From assembly GCF_042662125.1 (NCBI RefSeq), contig NZ_JBHSXL010000006.1, forward strand, positions 341,145-405,144: a DNA stretch of 64,000 nt, in the 5' to 3' direction. The stretch is from Halopenitus salinus. GTDB lineage: Archaea > Halobacteriota > Halobacteria > Halobacteriales > Haloferacaceae. Positions 41,054 to 49,977 of the stretch are shown here, piece after piece (position 1 is the stretch's first letter; the number at the start of each line of letters is the position of its first letter). The position numbers and the translations under genes were made by a program. Under the pieces are notes generated by a model. That model was not told where the DNA came from. It ran no database searches and saw only the letters and a program-made list of their open reading frames with translations.

Positions 41054-43810
41054 TCACTCCGCGATGTCGATCGCGGGACGTCCCGGCTCCGCCGTGCGCG
41101 AGACGTCGTCGGCCGCCTCATCGGCGCGGACGACTCGGACGGGGGCGTCGAACTCGCGTTCGATCAGCCAGGCGGCCGAGCGGAGCGCCTCGTACTCCGC
41201 GTCGCCGCGCAGCGTCATCGAGAGGGCCTCGCGGTTCTCCTGGAGGTCCTGTCCGTAGGACGCGGCGGCGTCACCCTGCTCGCGGATGTGGGATTCGCCC
41301 ATCAGCTCGCCGATCAGGTTGTCGGCGTCGCTGTCGATCGCGATCTCGAGGGCGTCGTACTTCCAGTCGGGCGCGACGACGACGTCGATCGACTCGGGGT
41401 CCTCGATGCCGGCGACGTCGACGATCTGTCTGACGTCCTCGCGGGTGTTCTCGACGAGTCGACGGCGCTTCTCGGCCGTCTCGCGGTCGACCTCGGCGGT
41501 CGGCCAGTCGGCGCCGGCAACCACGCCGTCCCCGACGAGCGAGGAGGCGTCATCGGCCGCGGGGTCGCCGCCGTGAAGCCGGGCGTACAGGTCCTCCGAG
41601 AGGTGTGGCGCCACGGGCGCCAGAAGCCGGACCGCGACGGAGAGGCCGCGGCCGAGAACCTCCGGATCCGGCTCGTCGGCGTACTCGGCGTAGCTCCGGA
41701 GCGTGCCGACGAGTCCCTGTGTCTCGCGCAGGGCCGTGTTGAACGTGAGGTCGTCGTACTCCTCCGTCGCGACCGCGATCGTGGCGTCGATCTCGTCGGC
41801 CACGTATCCCGCGATCGGGTCCCCGGGATCAGCAGTGGCCGACGCGTCGGCGGTGGCCGCCGAGGCGGTTCCCGTTTCGACCGGGGCGATCGCGTCGGCG
41901 TGGTCCTCGACGAGGGACCGCAGCCGGGCCAAAAAGCGGTTGGTCGAGCGGACGCCCTCCTCGGACCAGTCGAAGTCGCGTTCGGGCTGGGCCGCCTGCA
42001 TCATGAACAGGCGGGCGGTGTCGGCGCCGTACTCCTCGACGATCCGCTGGGGGGAGACGACGTTGCCCTTCGATTTCGACATCTTCTCGCCCTCGAGTTG
42101 GACCATGCCCTGCGCCAGCAGGTTCTCGAACGGCTCGCGGTGGTCGAGGCCCTCGTGGTCGGCGAGCACCTTCGTGAAAAATCGGCTGTACAGCAGGTGC
42201 ATGACCGCGTGTTCGATGCCGCCGACGTACTGGTCGACGGGCATCCAGTCGTTGGCACGCTCGAGGTCGAAGGGCGCGTCCGAAAGTTCGGGCGAGACGT
42301 ACCGCAGGAAGTACCACGAGGAGTCGACGAAGGTGTCCATCGTGTCGGTCTCTCGTTCGGCCGGGGCGCCGCACTCCGGACAGGTCGTCTCCTTCCACTC
42401 GCCGGCGGCGTCGAGCGGGTTGCCGGTGGTGTTGATGAACTCGGGAAGCTCGACTGGCAGGTCCTCCTCGGGAACCATCACGGGACCGCAGTCCGGGCAG
42501 TGGACGACCGGGATCGGCGTTCCCCAGTAGCGCTGGCGGGAGATCCCCCAGTCGCGGAGCTGGTACTGGGTCGCCTCCTCGGCGCCCTCGACGTCCGCGG
42601 TCAGCCGCTCGCGGGCCGTCTCGCTGTCGAGGCCGTCGTACTCCCCGGAGTTGATCAGGACGCCGTCCTCGGTGAAGGCGGCCTCCTCGACGTCGGGGGC
42701 GGTCGGCTCATCGTCGTCAGATCCCCCGTCCTCGTCGGGTGCGGGTGCGATGACGGGGCGGATCTCGATGTCCTTCTTCCTCGCGAAGGCGTGGTCGCGC
42801 TCGTCGTGGGCGGGGACGGCCATCAGCGCGCCGGTTCCGACCTCCGAGAGGACGAAGTCGGCGACGTAGACGGGGATGTCCTCGCCGGTGACGGGGTTCC
42901 TCGCGACGAGGTCGGTCTCGACGCCGTTCGGCTCGTCGCCGTCCGGGTCGGCCTCCTCCTCGATGAACCGGCGGACGTCCACGTCCGTTTCGGCCAGCTC
43001 CTCGCTGATCGGGTGGTCGGGCGCGAGCGCGAAGAAGGTCGCGCCGTGGATCGTGTCGACGCGCGTCGTGAACGCCTCGACGCCGCCGTGGCCCTCGATC
43101 TCGAACTCCAGTTCGGTCCCGTACTGGCGGCCGATCCAGTTGCGCTGCATCTGTCTGACCGAGTTCGGCCACCCCTCCAGATCGTCGATGTACTCGAGGA
43201 GCTCGTCGGCGTACTCGGTGATCTTCAGGAACCACTGGTCGAGTTCGCGGGTCTCGACGGGCGTGTCACACCGCCAGCACAGCTCCGCGTCGCCCTCGAC
43301 CTGCTCGTCGGCGAGGACGGTCTCACAGGAGGGACACCAGTTCACCTCGGCGTCGCGGCGCTCGACGAGCCCCTCCTCGTGGAATCGGGTGAAGAGCCAC
43401 TGGTTCCACCGGTAGTAGTCGGGGGTGCAGGTCGTGATCTCGCGGTCCCAGTCGTAGCCGAAGCCCATCGACCGCATCTGGCCTTTCATCGTGTCGATGC
43501 AGTCGAACGTCCAGTCGCGGGGGTTGGTGTCGCGCTCCTTGGCGGCGTTCTCCGCCGGGAGGCCGAAGGCGTCCCACCCCATCGGGTGGAGCACGTCGTC
43601 GCCGCGCAGCCGGCGGTAGCGGGCGTAGGCGTCCGTGATCGTGTAGTTCCGGACGTGGCCCATGTGCAGCTTCCCCGAGGGGTACGGGTACATCCCGAGG
43701 ACGTAGGTCGGGTCCTCGACGCCGTCGGGCGTGCGATACGCGTCCGTCTCGTCCCACGCGTCCTGCCACCGGCGCTCGATCGCCGCGTGGTCGTATCCCT
43801 CGTCGCTCAT
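41054..43810 (-). CDS. leuS: Leucyl-tRNA synthetase, bacterial type
   Basis: A 918-aa class I synthetase. It shows LHMGHVRNY (HIGH motif 49-52), a zinc site WCPSC...CWRC near 180-210, and a CP1 editing domain with the TTRVDTIHGATF-type Thr-rich pocket (FTTRVDTIHGATF). The KMSKS motif is at 576-580. The C-terminal anticodon domain is followed by a short extra domain. The order and sequence are those of bacterial LeuRS, not the archaeal/eukaryotic type, consistent with the known transfer in haloarchaea. A TATA-like TATAGGG lies about 30 bases before ATG 43810. Longer in-frame starts to 44494 run through the next gene and are not credible. Confidence 0.96.
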   Translation of the reverse strand: MSDEGYDHAAIERRWQDAWDETDAYRTPDGVEDPTYVLGMYPYPSGKLHMGHVRNYTITDAYARYRRLRGDDVLHPMGWDAFGLPAENAAKERDTNPRDWTFDCIDTMKGQMRSMGFGYDWDREITTCTPDYYRWNQWLFTRFHEEGLVERRDAEVNWCPSCETVLADEQVEGDAELCWRCDTPVETRELDQWFLKITEYADELLEYIDDLEGWPNSVRQMQRNWIGRQYGTELEFEIEGHGGVEAFTTRVDTIHGATFFALAPDHPISEELAETDVDVRRFIEEEADPDGDEPNGVETDLVARNPVTGEDIPVYVADFVLSEVGTGALMAVPAHDERDHAFARKKDIEIRPVIAPAPDEDGGSDDDEPTAPDVEEAAFTEDGVLINSGEYDGLDSETARERLTADVEGAEEATQYQLRDWGISRQRYWGTPIPVVHCPDCGPVMVPEEDLPVELPEFINTTGNPLDAAGEWKETTCPECGAPAERETDTMDTFVDSSWYFLRYVSPELSDAPFDLERANDWMPVDQYVGGIEHAVMHLLYSRFFTKVLADHEGLDHREPFENLLAQGMVQLEGEKMSKSKGNVVSPQRIVEEYGADTARLFMMQAAQPERDFDWSEEGVRSTNRFLARLRSLVEDHADAIAPVETGTASAATADASATADPGDPIAGYVADEIDATIAVATEEYDDLTFNTALRETQGLVGTLRSYAEYADEPDPEVLGRGLSVAVRLLAPVAPHLSEDLYARLHGGDPAADDASSLVGDGVVAGADWPTAEVDRETAEKRRRLVENTREDVRQIVDVAGIEDPESIDVVVAPDWKYDALEIAIDSDADNLIGELMGESHIREQGDAAASYGQDLQENREALSMTLRGDAEYEALRSAAWLIEREFDAPVRVVRADEAADDVSRTAEPGRPAIDIAE

Positions 43811-43921
43811 CTGTTTATATACGCGTGGTGGCGTCTCCGCCCTATACCTTTCCATCCGCGGGGCGAACGTGACCTCAACGTCGTCCGGATCCTTTTGGTC
43901 CGTCGACTCTACCCCGAAAAC

Positions 43922-44389
43922 GTGAACCACGACGTCCTCCGGCGGGAACTTCGGGAGGGGCTCGCCGAGACGCGTCGCTATTTGCTCTCGCATCACGAGC
44001 CGGCGGAGTACGACCGGTGTCACCGCCTGCGTGTCGGATCGAGGACGGTACACCTCTGCGCGCGGTGTTCCGGGATCTACCCGGGGATCCTCGCCGGGAT
44101 CGCGATTTTTCTGTTGGGAGTCGGAAGCTCCGGGATCCAGATCGCGGCGATCGCCGTCCTGCCGCTCTTCGCGCTCGTCGACTGGGCGGCCACGACGTTT
44201 CGGCCGATCACGGGGTCGAACCGGATCCGGACGATCACGGGCGGACTGTTGGGGATCGCCTACGGACTCGGGCTCGGTCGACTCCTCCTCGGCGGCGATC
44301 TCCGGGTGCTCGCCGTCGGAGTCGGGTACGGCGTCCTCGCGGCCGTGTTGCTCGTGTGGGAGCGGCGAGGAGAATCCGAGGCGGACTGA
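43922..44389 (+). CDS. DUF2085 membrane protein
   Basis: A 155-aa protein. The N-terminus has YDRCHRLRVGSRTVHLCARCSGIYPG with a Cys/His pattern (CHR, CARC), the hallmark of DUF2085. Three or four hydrophobic helices follow (GILAGIAIFLLGV, IAAIAVLPLFALVDW, GGLLGIAYGLGLG, VGYGVLAAVLLVW). The function is unknown. The start is a GTG at 43922; it is divergent from leuS with about 110 bases between. Confidence 0.85.
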   Translation: MNHDVLRRELREGLAETRRYLLSHHEPAEYDRCHRLRVGSRTVHLCARCSGIYPGILAGIAIFLLGVGSSGIQIAAIAVLPLFALVDWAATTFRPITGSNRIRTITGGLLGIAYGLGLGRLLLGGDLRVLAVGVGYGVLAAVLLVWERRGESEAD

Positions 44390-44399
44390 TCGGCACCCA

Positions 44400-44408
44400 T
44401 TTATAAAT
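44400..44408 (+). promoter_or_regulatory. TATA box of the TM2-protein gene
   Basis: TTTATAAAT lies 23 bases upstream of ATG 44432, the ideal leaderless spacing. A small hairpin GCGGT (44413-44417)/ACCGC (44421-44425) lies between the box and the start. Confidence 0.65.
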
Positions 44409-44431
44409 ACCCGCGGTGACACCGCTGACGT

Positions 44432-45037
44432 ATGGCAGGTCCTCCAGGCGACGACCCGACTCGAGAGGAATCGGAGAGCCAATCGAACGACCAACCGGAC
44501 GACGTGGAGTCAGCCGAGCCGATAGAGACCGACGATCTGGACGCGGCAGATAGATCCGACGATCCGACCGAGTCCGAGGAAACGGGTGGCTGGAGCGATC
44601 CGGCCGAATCCGAGGAAACGAGCGGCTGGAGCGATCCGGGCGAGGGAGACGGGTTCGAGGAGTCGTCGACTGCAACGGCGGCGTCAACGACCGCGACGTC
44701 GACGACCGCTGGCAACGGCGACGAACCGGGACCGGACGAACAGTACTGTTCGAGCTGCGGGTCGGTCATCAAAAAGCGGGCCGAGATCTGTCCCGAATGC
44801 GGCGTCAGACAGACCGGATCGGGAGGTTCCAGCGAGAAGGACCGCACGGCTGCGGGCGTGTTCGCCCTGCTGCTCGGCGGGATCGGCGCGCACAAGTTCT
44901 ACCTCGGCCAGAACAAGATGGGCATCCTCTACCTCTGTTTCTTCTGGACCGGGATCCCGGCGATCGTCGGCTTCATCGAGGGCATCCTCTATCTCACGAA
45001 GTCCGACGAGGAGTTCCAGCGCAAGTACGTGGACTGA
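44432..45037 (+). CDS. Zinc-ribbon plus TM2-domain membrane protein
   Basis: A 201-aa protein. A long acidic, disordered N-terminus carries two near-identical words (ESEETGGWSDPA, ESEETSGWSDPG). A zinc ribbon follows (CSSCG...CPECG, about 107-123), then a TM2 domain (about 137-195) with GVFALLLGGIGAHKFYLGQ, two helices and an intervening Gly-Asp-type turn. TM2 proteins are of unknown function. The duplicated 11-residue word shows as a direct DNA repeat at about 44575-44645. Confidence 0.87.
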   Translation: MAGPPGDDPTREESESQSNDQPDDVESAEPIETDDLDAADRSDDPTESEETGGWSDPAESEETSGWSDPGEGDGFEESSTATAASTTATSTTAGNGDEPGPDEQYCSSCGSVIKKRAEICPECGVRQTGSGGSSEKDRTAAGVFALLLGGIGAHKFYLGQNKMGILYLCFFWTGIPAIVGFIEGILYLTKSDEEFQRKYVD

Positions 45038-45142
45038 GCCGTCTCGGCGTCCTCCGCCGTCGAGACGGTCCATCACGGCCGCTGCGGCGTCGATCCCGAA
45101 TGCACAACCCTTATGCCGAATAACGGCCTCGATACGGGTGCA

Positions 45143-45337
45143 ATGTCTACCGGAACGGTCGACTTCTTCAACGACACTGGCGGCTACGGCTTCATCTCGA
45201 CTGAGGACGCGGACGACGACGTCTTCTTCCACATGGAGGACATCGGCGGCCCCGATCTCGAGGAGGGACAGGAGGTCGAATTCGAGATCGAGGACGCCCC
45301 CAAGGGCCCGCGCGCGACGAACCTTACCCGACTGTAA
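45143..45337 (+). CDS. cspA: Cold-shock protein CspA family
   Basis: A 64-aa OB-fold cold-shock protein with RNP-1 GGYGFIST and RNP-2 DVFFHM, ending KGPRATNLTRL. It binds single-stranded RNA or DNA. MSTGTVDFFND is the standard start; the in-frame ATG at 45113 would add ten atypical residues. A CCTTATG element near 45107 lies about 30 bases before ATG 45143. A T-rich stretch (GGTCGTTTTGCG) follows the stop. Confidence 0.95.
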   Translation: MSTGTVDFFNDTGGYGFISTEDADDDVFFHMEDIGGPDLEEGQEVEFEIEDAPKGPRATNLTRL

Positions 45338-45507
45338 GGTCGTTTTGCGATCTCGAGGAGCGTATCGGCACACGGCTGCGTTTTCGATTTTCTCGAACGG
45401 CGAGCGACGGCGTCGGCGACGCGCCGTCGAAGTAGCGTCGAGGCGGTCGGGCTGACGCCGAGGCGGCCGGAGTGACGCCGCGAAAACGACGTCTCCGCGA
45501 GCCGAAG

Positions 45508-45514
45508 CTATATG
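45508..45514 (+). promoter_or_regulatory. TATA-like box of the enolase-superfamily gene
   Basis: CTATATG lies 24 bases before ATG 45539. It supports this start over the ATG at 45512, which would overlap the box. Confidence 0.5.
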
Positions 45515-45538
45515 TGGGTCGCCGCCGCGGGGGTCGCC

Positions 45539-46645
45539 ATGGAGATAACCGAGGTCGAATCCTACCCGATCGAGATCCCGCTCGCGGAGCCGGTCTCGTT
45601 CTCGAACCGCACGATCCACTTTCGCGACCACGCCATCACCCGCATTCGGACCGGCGAGGGGCTGGAGGGCGTCGGCTACTCGCTGGGCTATGAGGCCGCG
45701 GGCCTGATCGCGGACTCCGTCGAGTCGCGGCTCGAGGAGGTCCTCGTGGGCGAGGACCCCCGCGACGTCGCGCGGCTGTGGGAGGAGATGTACGACAGCA
45801 ACGTCCAGATCGGCCGGACCGGGCTGTTCCTGCGAGCGATCTCGAGCGTCGACATCGCGCTTTGGGACCTCAAGGCGAAGGCGGCCGGCGAGCCCCTGTA
45901 CAAGCTGCTCGGCGGGTACGCCGACGCCGTTCCCACCTACGCCAGCGGGGGCTACTACCGCGACGACAAGGGCCACGAGGGGCTGCGCGAGGAGGTGCGC
46001 CGGTACGTCGAGGAGGGCCACGACGTCGTGAAGATGAAGGTCGGGCGCCGCTCGGTCCCCGAGGAGGAGGCGCGCGTCGCGGCCGTCCGCGACGAGATCG
46101 GCCCTGACCGGACGCTCCTGCTCGACGCCAACGGCGTCTGGGAGTCGGTCCCCGAGGGAGTGCGCGCCTGCCGGGCGTTCGAGCCCCACGACCCCTACTT
46201 CATCGAGGAGCCCGTGATGATCGACCGGGTCGAGACGATGAGCCAGCTCAACGACGCCATCGACTACGCCGTGGCGACCGGCGAACTGGAGGGGACGCGC
46301 CACGACTTCGCGGGGCTTTACGACCGCGGCGCCGCCGGCATCCTCCAGCCCGACGCGACCGTCTGCGGCGGGATCACGGAGTGGCTCCGGATCGCGAACT
46401 ACGCCTCGGCACACGACGTGCCGATCGCGCCCCACTACAACTGGAACCTCCACGCATCGCTCGTGGGCGCGGTGGAGAACGGCCAGTGGGTCGAGTACTT
46501 CTACCGCGACATGGACGTGAAGGTGTTCGACGACGTCGTCGCCGAGCCGCTGGCGCCGAACGACGAGGGGATGATCGAGCTGCCCGACGAGCCGGGCCAC
46601 GGCGTCCGCCTTGACGAGGACGCGCTCGAGGAATTCCGGGTGTAA
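45539..46645 (+). CDS. Mandelate racemase/muconate lactonizing enzyme-family protein
   Basis: A 368-aa enolase-superfamily enzyme. The general base pair is KxK (Lys165, Lys167 in VVKMKVG). The metal ligands appear as Asp196 (LLLDANG), Glu223/224 (FIEEP) and Glu249 (ATGEL). A second acid-base dyad of Asp272 (QPDATVCGG) and His299 (APHYNW) is present. The pattern allows a racemase or a sugar-acid dehydratase (gluconate, xylonate or galactonate type), the latter used in the semi-phosphorylative Entner-Doudoroff route of haloarchaea. The substrate is not fixed by the sequence. Confidence 0.88.
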   Translation: MEITEVESYPIEIPLAEPVSFSNRTIHFRDHAITRIRTGEGLEGVGYSLGYEAAGLIADSVESRLEEVLVGEDPRDVARLWEEMYDSNVQIGRTGLFLRAISSVDIALWDLKAKAAGEPLYKLLGGYADAVPTYASGGYYRDDKGHEGLREEVRRYVEEGHDVVKMKVGRRSVPEEEARVAAVRDEIGPDRTLLLDANGVWESVPEGVRACRAFEPHDPYFIEEPVMIDRVETMSQLNDAIDYAVATGELEGTRHDFAGLYDRGAAGILQPDATVCGGITEWLRIANYASAHDVPIAPHYNWNLHASLVGAVENGQWVEYFYRDMDVKVFDDVVAEPLAPNDEGMIELPDEPGHGVRLDEDALEEFRV

Positions 46646-46759
46646 CGGGTCGCGGAACCGGAGGGCTCCGCGGAGGAGGCGCGCGTCGCGGGCGAGAACT
46701 GCCGGTACTGATCGGACCGCGCCGGCGGCCTTTTGGCCCGCCGGGCCGTATTCGCGGCC

Positions 46760-47692
46760 GTGACCGTACGGACCCTCCACGATCCGAGCCACCGCGAGGC
46801 GCTTTGGGCCCTGGAGGCCGCCTTCGACCGCGGGGAGCTGATCACCGTCTTCGGCGAGTGCCGAGTCGACTACGAGGGGCGCGCGTCCTCGACGCTCGGG
46901 GCGGGAAAACGACTGCTCGTCCTCAAGCCGGACGGCTCCGCGCTCGTCCACACCGACGAGAAGCGAACGCCCGTGAACTGGCAGCCGCCGGGGTCTGACC
47001 ACTACGCCGCGGTCCGGGAGGGACGGCTTCGGGTGCGGTCGGTCCGGACGTCGCCGGACGAGACGCTGGCCGTCAGGTTCGCCGACGTCGAACAGCTGTC
47101 GGCGATGGGCGTGACCGGGGGACGGGACCTGGAGGTCCGCGGCAGCGAGGCGGACCTCCGGCGGCGGATCCTCGAGGAGCCGGACCTCGTGGAGGAGGGC
47201 CTCGATCCGGTGGCCGTCGAGCGCGACAGCGCCGTCGGCCCGATGGACGTCCTCTGTGTCGACGCCGACTCGAACCCGGTCGTCCTCGAGTTGAAACGCC
47301 GTCGCGTCGGGCCGAGCGCCGTGAGCCAGCTCGGCCGATACGTCGAGGCCCTCGGGGACGAGGCCGGCGTCGATCCCGACGAGGTCCGCGGGGTCCTCGT
47401 CTCCCCGTCGATCACGGACCGGGCACGCGAGCTTCTCGCGGAGCAGGGCTTCGAGCACGCGGCGGTCGAACCGCCGGACTCCCAAGAGCAGGCCGACGGG
47501 GAGAGCGGCGAGTCCGGCGAGGAGAGCGGCGATTCGAACGAGGAGGGATCCGGCGAGGAGAGCGGCGATTCGAACGAGGAGGGATCCGGCGAGGAGCCGA
47601 TCGAGGAGACGGACCGTGGAGAGGACGGCAACGCGGACTCCGGCGAGGACGGCAGCGCGGGCCCCGGAGAGCACGTCGAGGCGGGTCGGTGA
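46760..47692 (+). CDS. nucS: Endonuclease NucS
   Basis: A 310-aa NucS (EndoMS) nuclease that acts on mismatched or branched DNA together with PCNA. It has an N-terminal beta domain and a C-terminal PD-(D/E)XK core, PMDVLCVD...PVVLELKRRR, followed by SAVSQLGRYVEALG. Beyond the fold (after about 245) lies an acidic tail with a perfectly repeated 12-residue word, GEESGDSNEEGS, encoded by two 36-bp tandem copies (about 47518-47589). Start GTG 46760 is chosen; upstream frame residues do not match the family. Confidence 0.93.
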   Translation: MTVRTLHDPSHREALWALEAAFDRGELITVFGECRVDYEGRASSTLGAGKRLLVLKPDGSALVHTDEKRTPVNWQPPGSDHYAAVREGRLRVRSVRTSPDETLAVRFADVEQLSAMGVTGGRDLEVRGSEADLRRRILEEPDLVEEGLDPVAVERDSAVGPMDVLCVDADSNPVVLELKRRRVGPSAVSQLGRYVEALGDEAGVDPDEVRGVLVSPSITDRARELLAEQGFEHAAVEPPDSQEQADGESGESGEESGDSNEEGSGEESGDSNEEGSGEEPIEETDRGEDGNADSGEDGSAGPGEHVEAGR

Positions 47693-47744
47693 ACCCGGCG
47701 TGGGAGCGCCTGACGTGGGCGATATCCGTCGGTTCTTTCGAAGG

Positions 47745-47751
47745 GTTTATT
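47745..47751 (+). promoter_or_regulatory. TATA box of the L10e gene
   Basis: GTTTATT lies about 32 bases before ATG 47784, giving a short leader with GGTTAGAG. It is typical of haloarchaeal ribosomal-protein promoters. Confidence 0.5.
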
Positions 47752-47783
47752 CGCGAAGCGGAGGTTAGAGACGACAAGTAACC

Positions 47784-48314
47784 ATGTCAGACAAGCCGGC
47801 CTCCATGTACCGGAACATCAGCAAGCCCTCGTACACGCGTCGCGAGTACATCACGGGCATTCCGGGTTCGAAGATCGCACAGCACAACATGGGCGACCTG
47901 CAGGCCGATCCGGAGGAATACGAGGTGGAGATCAGCCTCCGCGTCGACGAGGAACTCCAGATCCGCCACGGCTCCCTCGAGAGCGCACGCCTGTCGGCCA
48001 ACCGCCACCTCATCAAGGAGATCGGCGAGAAGCAGTACAAGATGGTGCTGCGCAAGTTCCCCCACCAGGTCATCCGCGAGAACAAGCAGGCGACCGGCGC
48101 GGGCGCCGACCGCGTCTCCGACGGAATGCGCCAAGCGTTCGGCAAGCCCGTCGGCACGGCCGCACGCGTCGACGCCGACGAGGCCATCTTCACCGCCTAC
48201 TGCGACCCCGAGGACGCTGCGACGGTCAAGGAGGCGTTCCGGCGCGCGTACAACAAGATGTCCCCGTCCTGCCGGATCACCGTCGAGCGCGGCGAGAAGC
48301 TGCTCGTCTCGTAG
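47784..48314 (+). CDS. rpl10e: 50S ribosomal protein L10e (uL16)
   Basis: A 176-aa ribosomal protein of full length, beginning MSDKPASMYRNISKPSYTRR, with SARLSANRHLIKEIG and RMSPSCRI-type C-terminus (NKMSPSCRITVERGEKLLVS). It sits near the central protuberance and the tRNA-binding region. It is transcribed as a single gene. A T-run (TTCGTTTTTGCG, about 48336-48347) past the stop is a likely terminator. Confidence 0.97.
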   Translation: MSDKPASMYRNISKPSYTRREYITGIPGSKIAQHNMGDLQADPEEYEVEISLRVDEELQIRHGSLESARLSANRHLIKEIGEKQYKMVLRKFPHQVIRENKQATGAGADRVSDGMRQAFGKPVGTAARVDADEAIFTAYCDPEDAATVKEAFRRAYNKMSPSCRITVERGEKLLVS

Positions 48315-48449
48315 GCCGGTTCGTTCGGGTTCGCGTTCGTTTTTGCGTCTCGTTCCCTCTCGCGTCGAGCGTCCGCGACGCCGTGTTCTCCCTACGCCCC
48401 GTGGCCGCCGGCGCGAGGCTTATGCCGGTGCCGTCCCTCCCCTGGATCG

Positions 48450-49451
48450 ATGCTTCGGCTCGCGATGAGCACCCGCTCGGAGACGTTCGATCGGATCCGT
48501 GGCCCCCTCCGAGAGCGCGGGATAGACGTCGTCCACCTTCGAGCGACGGAGCGGACGCTCCGGCTCACGGCTGACGGGGACCGACCGGCCGACCCCGTCG
48601 ATCCGGCGCCGGAGGAGGTGGACGTCGGGTTCGTCTACCCGACCCGGCTGATGGAGGGCGGGGCGCTCGACGCCCGGCTGTCGATCCCGTGGGTGAACGG
48701 CCGCGGGGCGGTCGTAACCTCGCGAAACAAGGCGGCGGTGACGAGCGCGCTCGACGCCGCCGGGCTTCCGGTGCCGCGAACGGTGATGGTCTCGAACCCG
48801 GTCGCGGAGTCCGAGGTGCTCGCGTCGCTCGAGGACGCGGGGCTGTCGTTTCCGGTCGTGATCAAGCCGAACTCGACGACCCGGGGGACCGGCGTCGCGA
48901 AGGCGTCCGACGTCGACGACCTCGCGGGGACGATCGACCACCTGAACCTGGTACACGACTACCGGGCGACCGGCGACAAGTCCTATCTGATCCAGGAGTT
49001 TCTACCCGGCTCCCGCGATTACCGGGTGATGGTTCTCGACGGGGAGTGTGTGGGCGCGGTCGAACGTCGGATCCCCGACGGGGAGGGAGATCCGCGATCC
49101 GGAGACGGGGGCGGGGGCGAGAGCGGGGGCGGGAACGGAGACGAAGGCGAGGATGGGAACGGAAACGGAGGCCGAAACCGTGGTCGAGGTGGCGGCGACC
49201 GATGGAAACACAACGTCCATCGCGGCGCCGTGGCGACCGCCGTCGACCTTCCCGAGCGCCACCGCGAGCTGGCCGAACGGGCGGCGCGGGAGCTCGACAT
49301 CGACTACCTCGGCGTCGACCTGCTGGAGACGGACGACCGGCTCGTGGTCGTGGAGACGAACGCCCGGCCGACCGTCGACGCGGGAAAGTACGAGGTCGAC
49401 TTCTACGACCGTCTGGCGGGGCTGATACGCGACACTGCGAGACGGAGCTGA
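48450..49451 (+). CDS. RimK-like ATP-grasp ligase with Gly-rich insertion
   Basis: A 333-aa ATP-grasp enzyme of the RimK (alpha-L-glutamate ligase) group. It has FPVVIKPNSTTRGTGVAKA, IQEFLPGSRDYRVMVL and the metal-binding end LVVVETNARPTVDA. Between residues of about 210 and 250 an insertion of Gly/Asp/Asn/Arg residues (for example GDGGGGESGGGNG) separates AVERRIPDG from WKHNVHRGA; in RimK proteins these blocks are nearly adjacent. The insertion lies in a surface loop, so activity may be kept. The substrate is unknown. A CTTATG element lies about 30 bases before ATG 48450. Confidence 0.88.
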   Translation: MLRLAMSTRSETFDRIRGPLRERGIDVVHLRATERTLRLTADGDRPADPVDPAPEEVDVGFVYPTRLMEGGALDARLSIPWVNGRGAVVTSRNKAAVTSALDAAGLPVPRTVMVSNPVAESEVLASLEDAGLSFPVVIKPNSTTRGTGVAKASDVDDLAGTIDHLNLVHDYRATGDKSYLIQEFLPGSRDYRVMVLDGECVGAVERRIPDGEGDPRSGDGGGGESGGGNGDEGEDGNGNGGRNRGRGGGDRWKHNVHRGAVATAVDLPERHRELAERAARELDIDYLGVDLLETDDRLVVVETNARPTVDAGKYEVDFYDRLAGLIRDTARRS

Positions 49452-49484
49452 AGGAGAACGGCTCCGACGATCACTCGAGGGCGG

Positions 49485-49865
49485 TCACTCGAGGTCGATC
49501 GACGCGGAGTCGTCCGCGCGCTCGAAGACGACCTCGAGGACGCCGTTTTTGAACGTCGCGGACGCGGAGCGCTCGTCGACGCGGACGGGAAGCGAGATAC
49601 GTTCGTCGTACTCGCGGCGGTCGGAGGCCGCGGAGACGGTCAGGGTCTCGCCGTCACACTGCAACGAGAGGTCCTCCTTGGAGACGCCCGGCAGGTCGGC
49701 GACGAGCCGGACCACGTCGTCCTCGAGGTAGGTGTCGACGTGGGTCTCCGATCGGAACCCGGAGCCGTCCCCGGGGCCGTCCTCGACGCCGGCCATCCGG
49801 TCCATCATCCGCTCGATCTCCTCGAAGAGGTCGCCGAACGGGTCGTCACGGTCGTCCCTGTTCAT
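49485..49865 (-). CDS. hsp20: Small heat-shock protein (Hsp20 family)
   Basis: A 126-aa alpha-crystallin-type chaperone. A short N-terminal arm rich in Met/Asp (FEEIERMMDRMAG) is followed by the crystallin domain (about 45-115), with VRLVADLPGVSKEDLSLQ and the C-terminal ATFKNGVLEVVF. It ends SASIDLE without a clear I-x-I motif. A TATA box CCTTAT (minus strand, 49891-49896) lies 25 bases before ATG 49865, so the gene is leaderless. It is divergent from gapI. Confidence 0.92.
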   Translation of the reverse strand: MNRDDRDDPFGDLFEEIERMMDRMAGVEDGPGDGSGFRSETHVDTYLEDDVVRLVADLPGVSKEDLSLQCDGETLTVSAASDRREYDERISLPVRVDERSASATFKNGVLEVVFERADDSASIDLE

Positions 49866-49948
49866 GTGCGGATCGACGGCCGACGTTCCGATAAGGCTTC
49901 CGTCCACGGCGGATCGTGCGGGATGGTGCCTCGCGTCGATCTGAACAG

Positions 49949-49956
49949 TTTTTAGG
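49949..49956 (+). promoter_or_regulatory. TATA-like box of the gap-pgk operon
   Basis: TTTTTAGG lies 21 bases upstream of ATG 49978, suggesting a leaderless gap-pgk transcript that starts at or very near the ATG. Confidence 0.5.
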
Positions 49957-49977
49957 CTGGACGAGATTACTTCAACT

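Noticed and set aside
41288..43921. Long plus-strand frame (over 1000 aa) through leuS into the DUF2085 gene
   Set aside because: Only the last 155 codons form a real protein (DUF2085); the rest mirrors leuS and has a composition unlike real proteins.
43811..44494. N-terminal extension of LeuRS by about 228 residues
   Set aside because: It would overlap the DUF2085 gene and has no synthetase sequence; MSDEGYDHAAIERRW is a normal LeuRS start.
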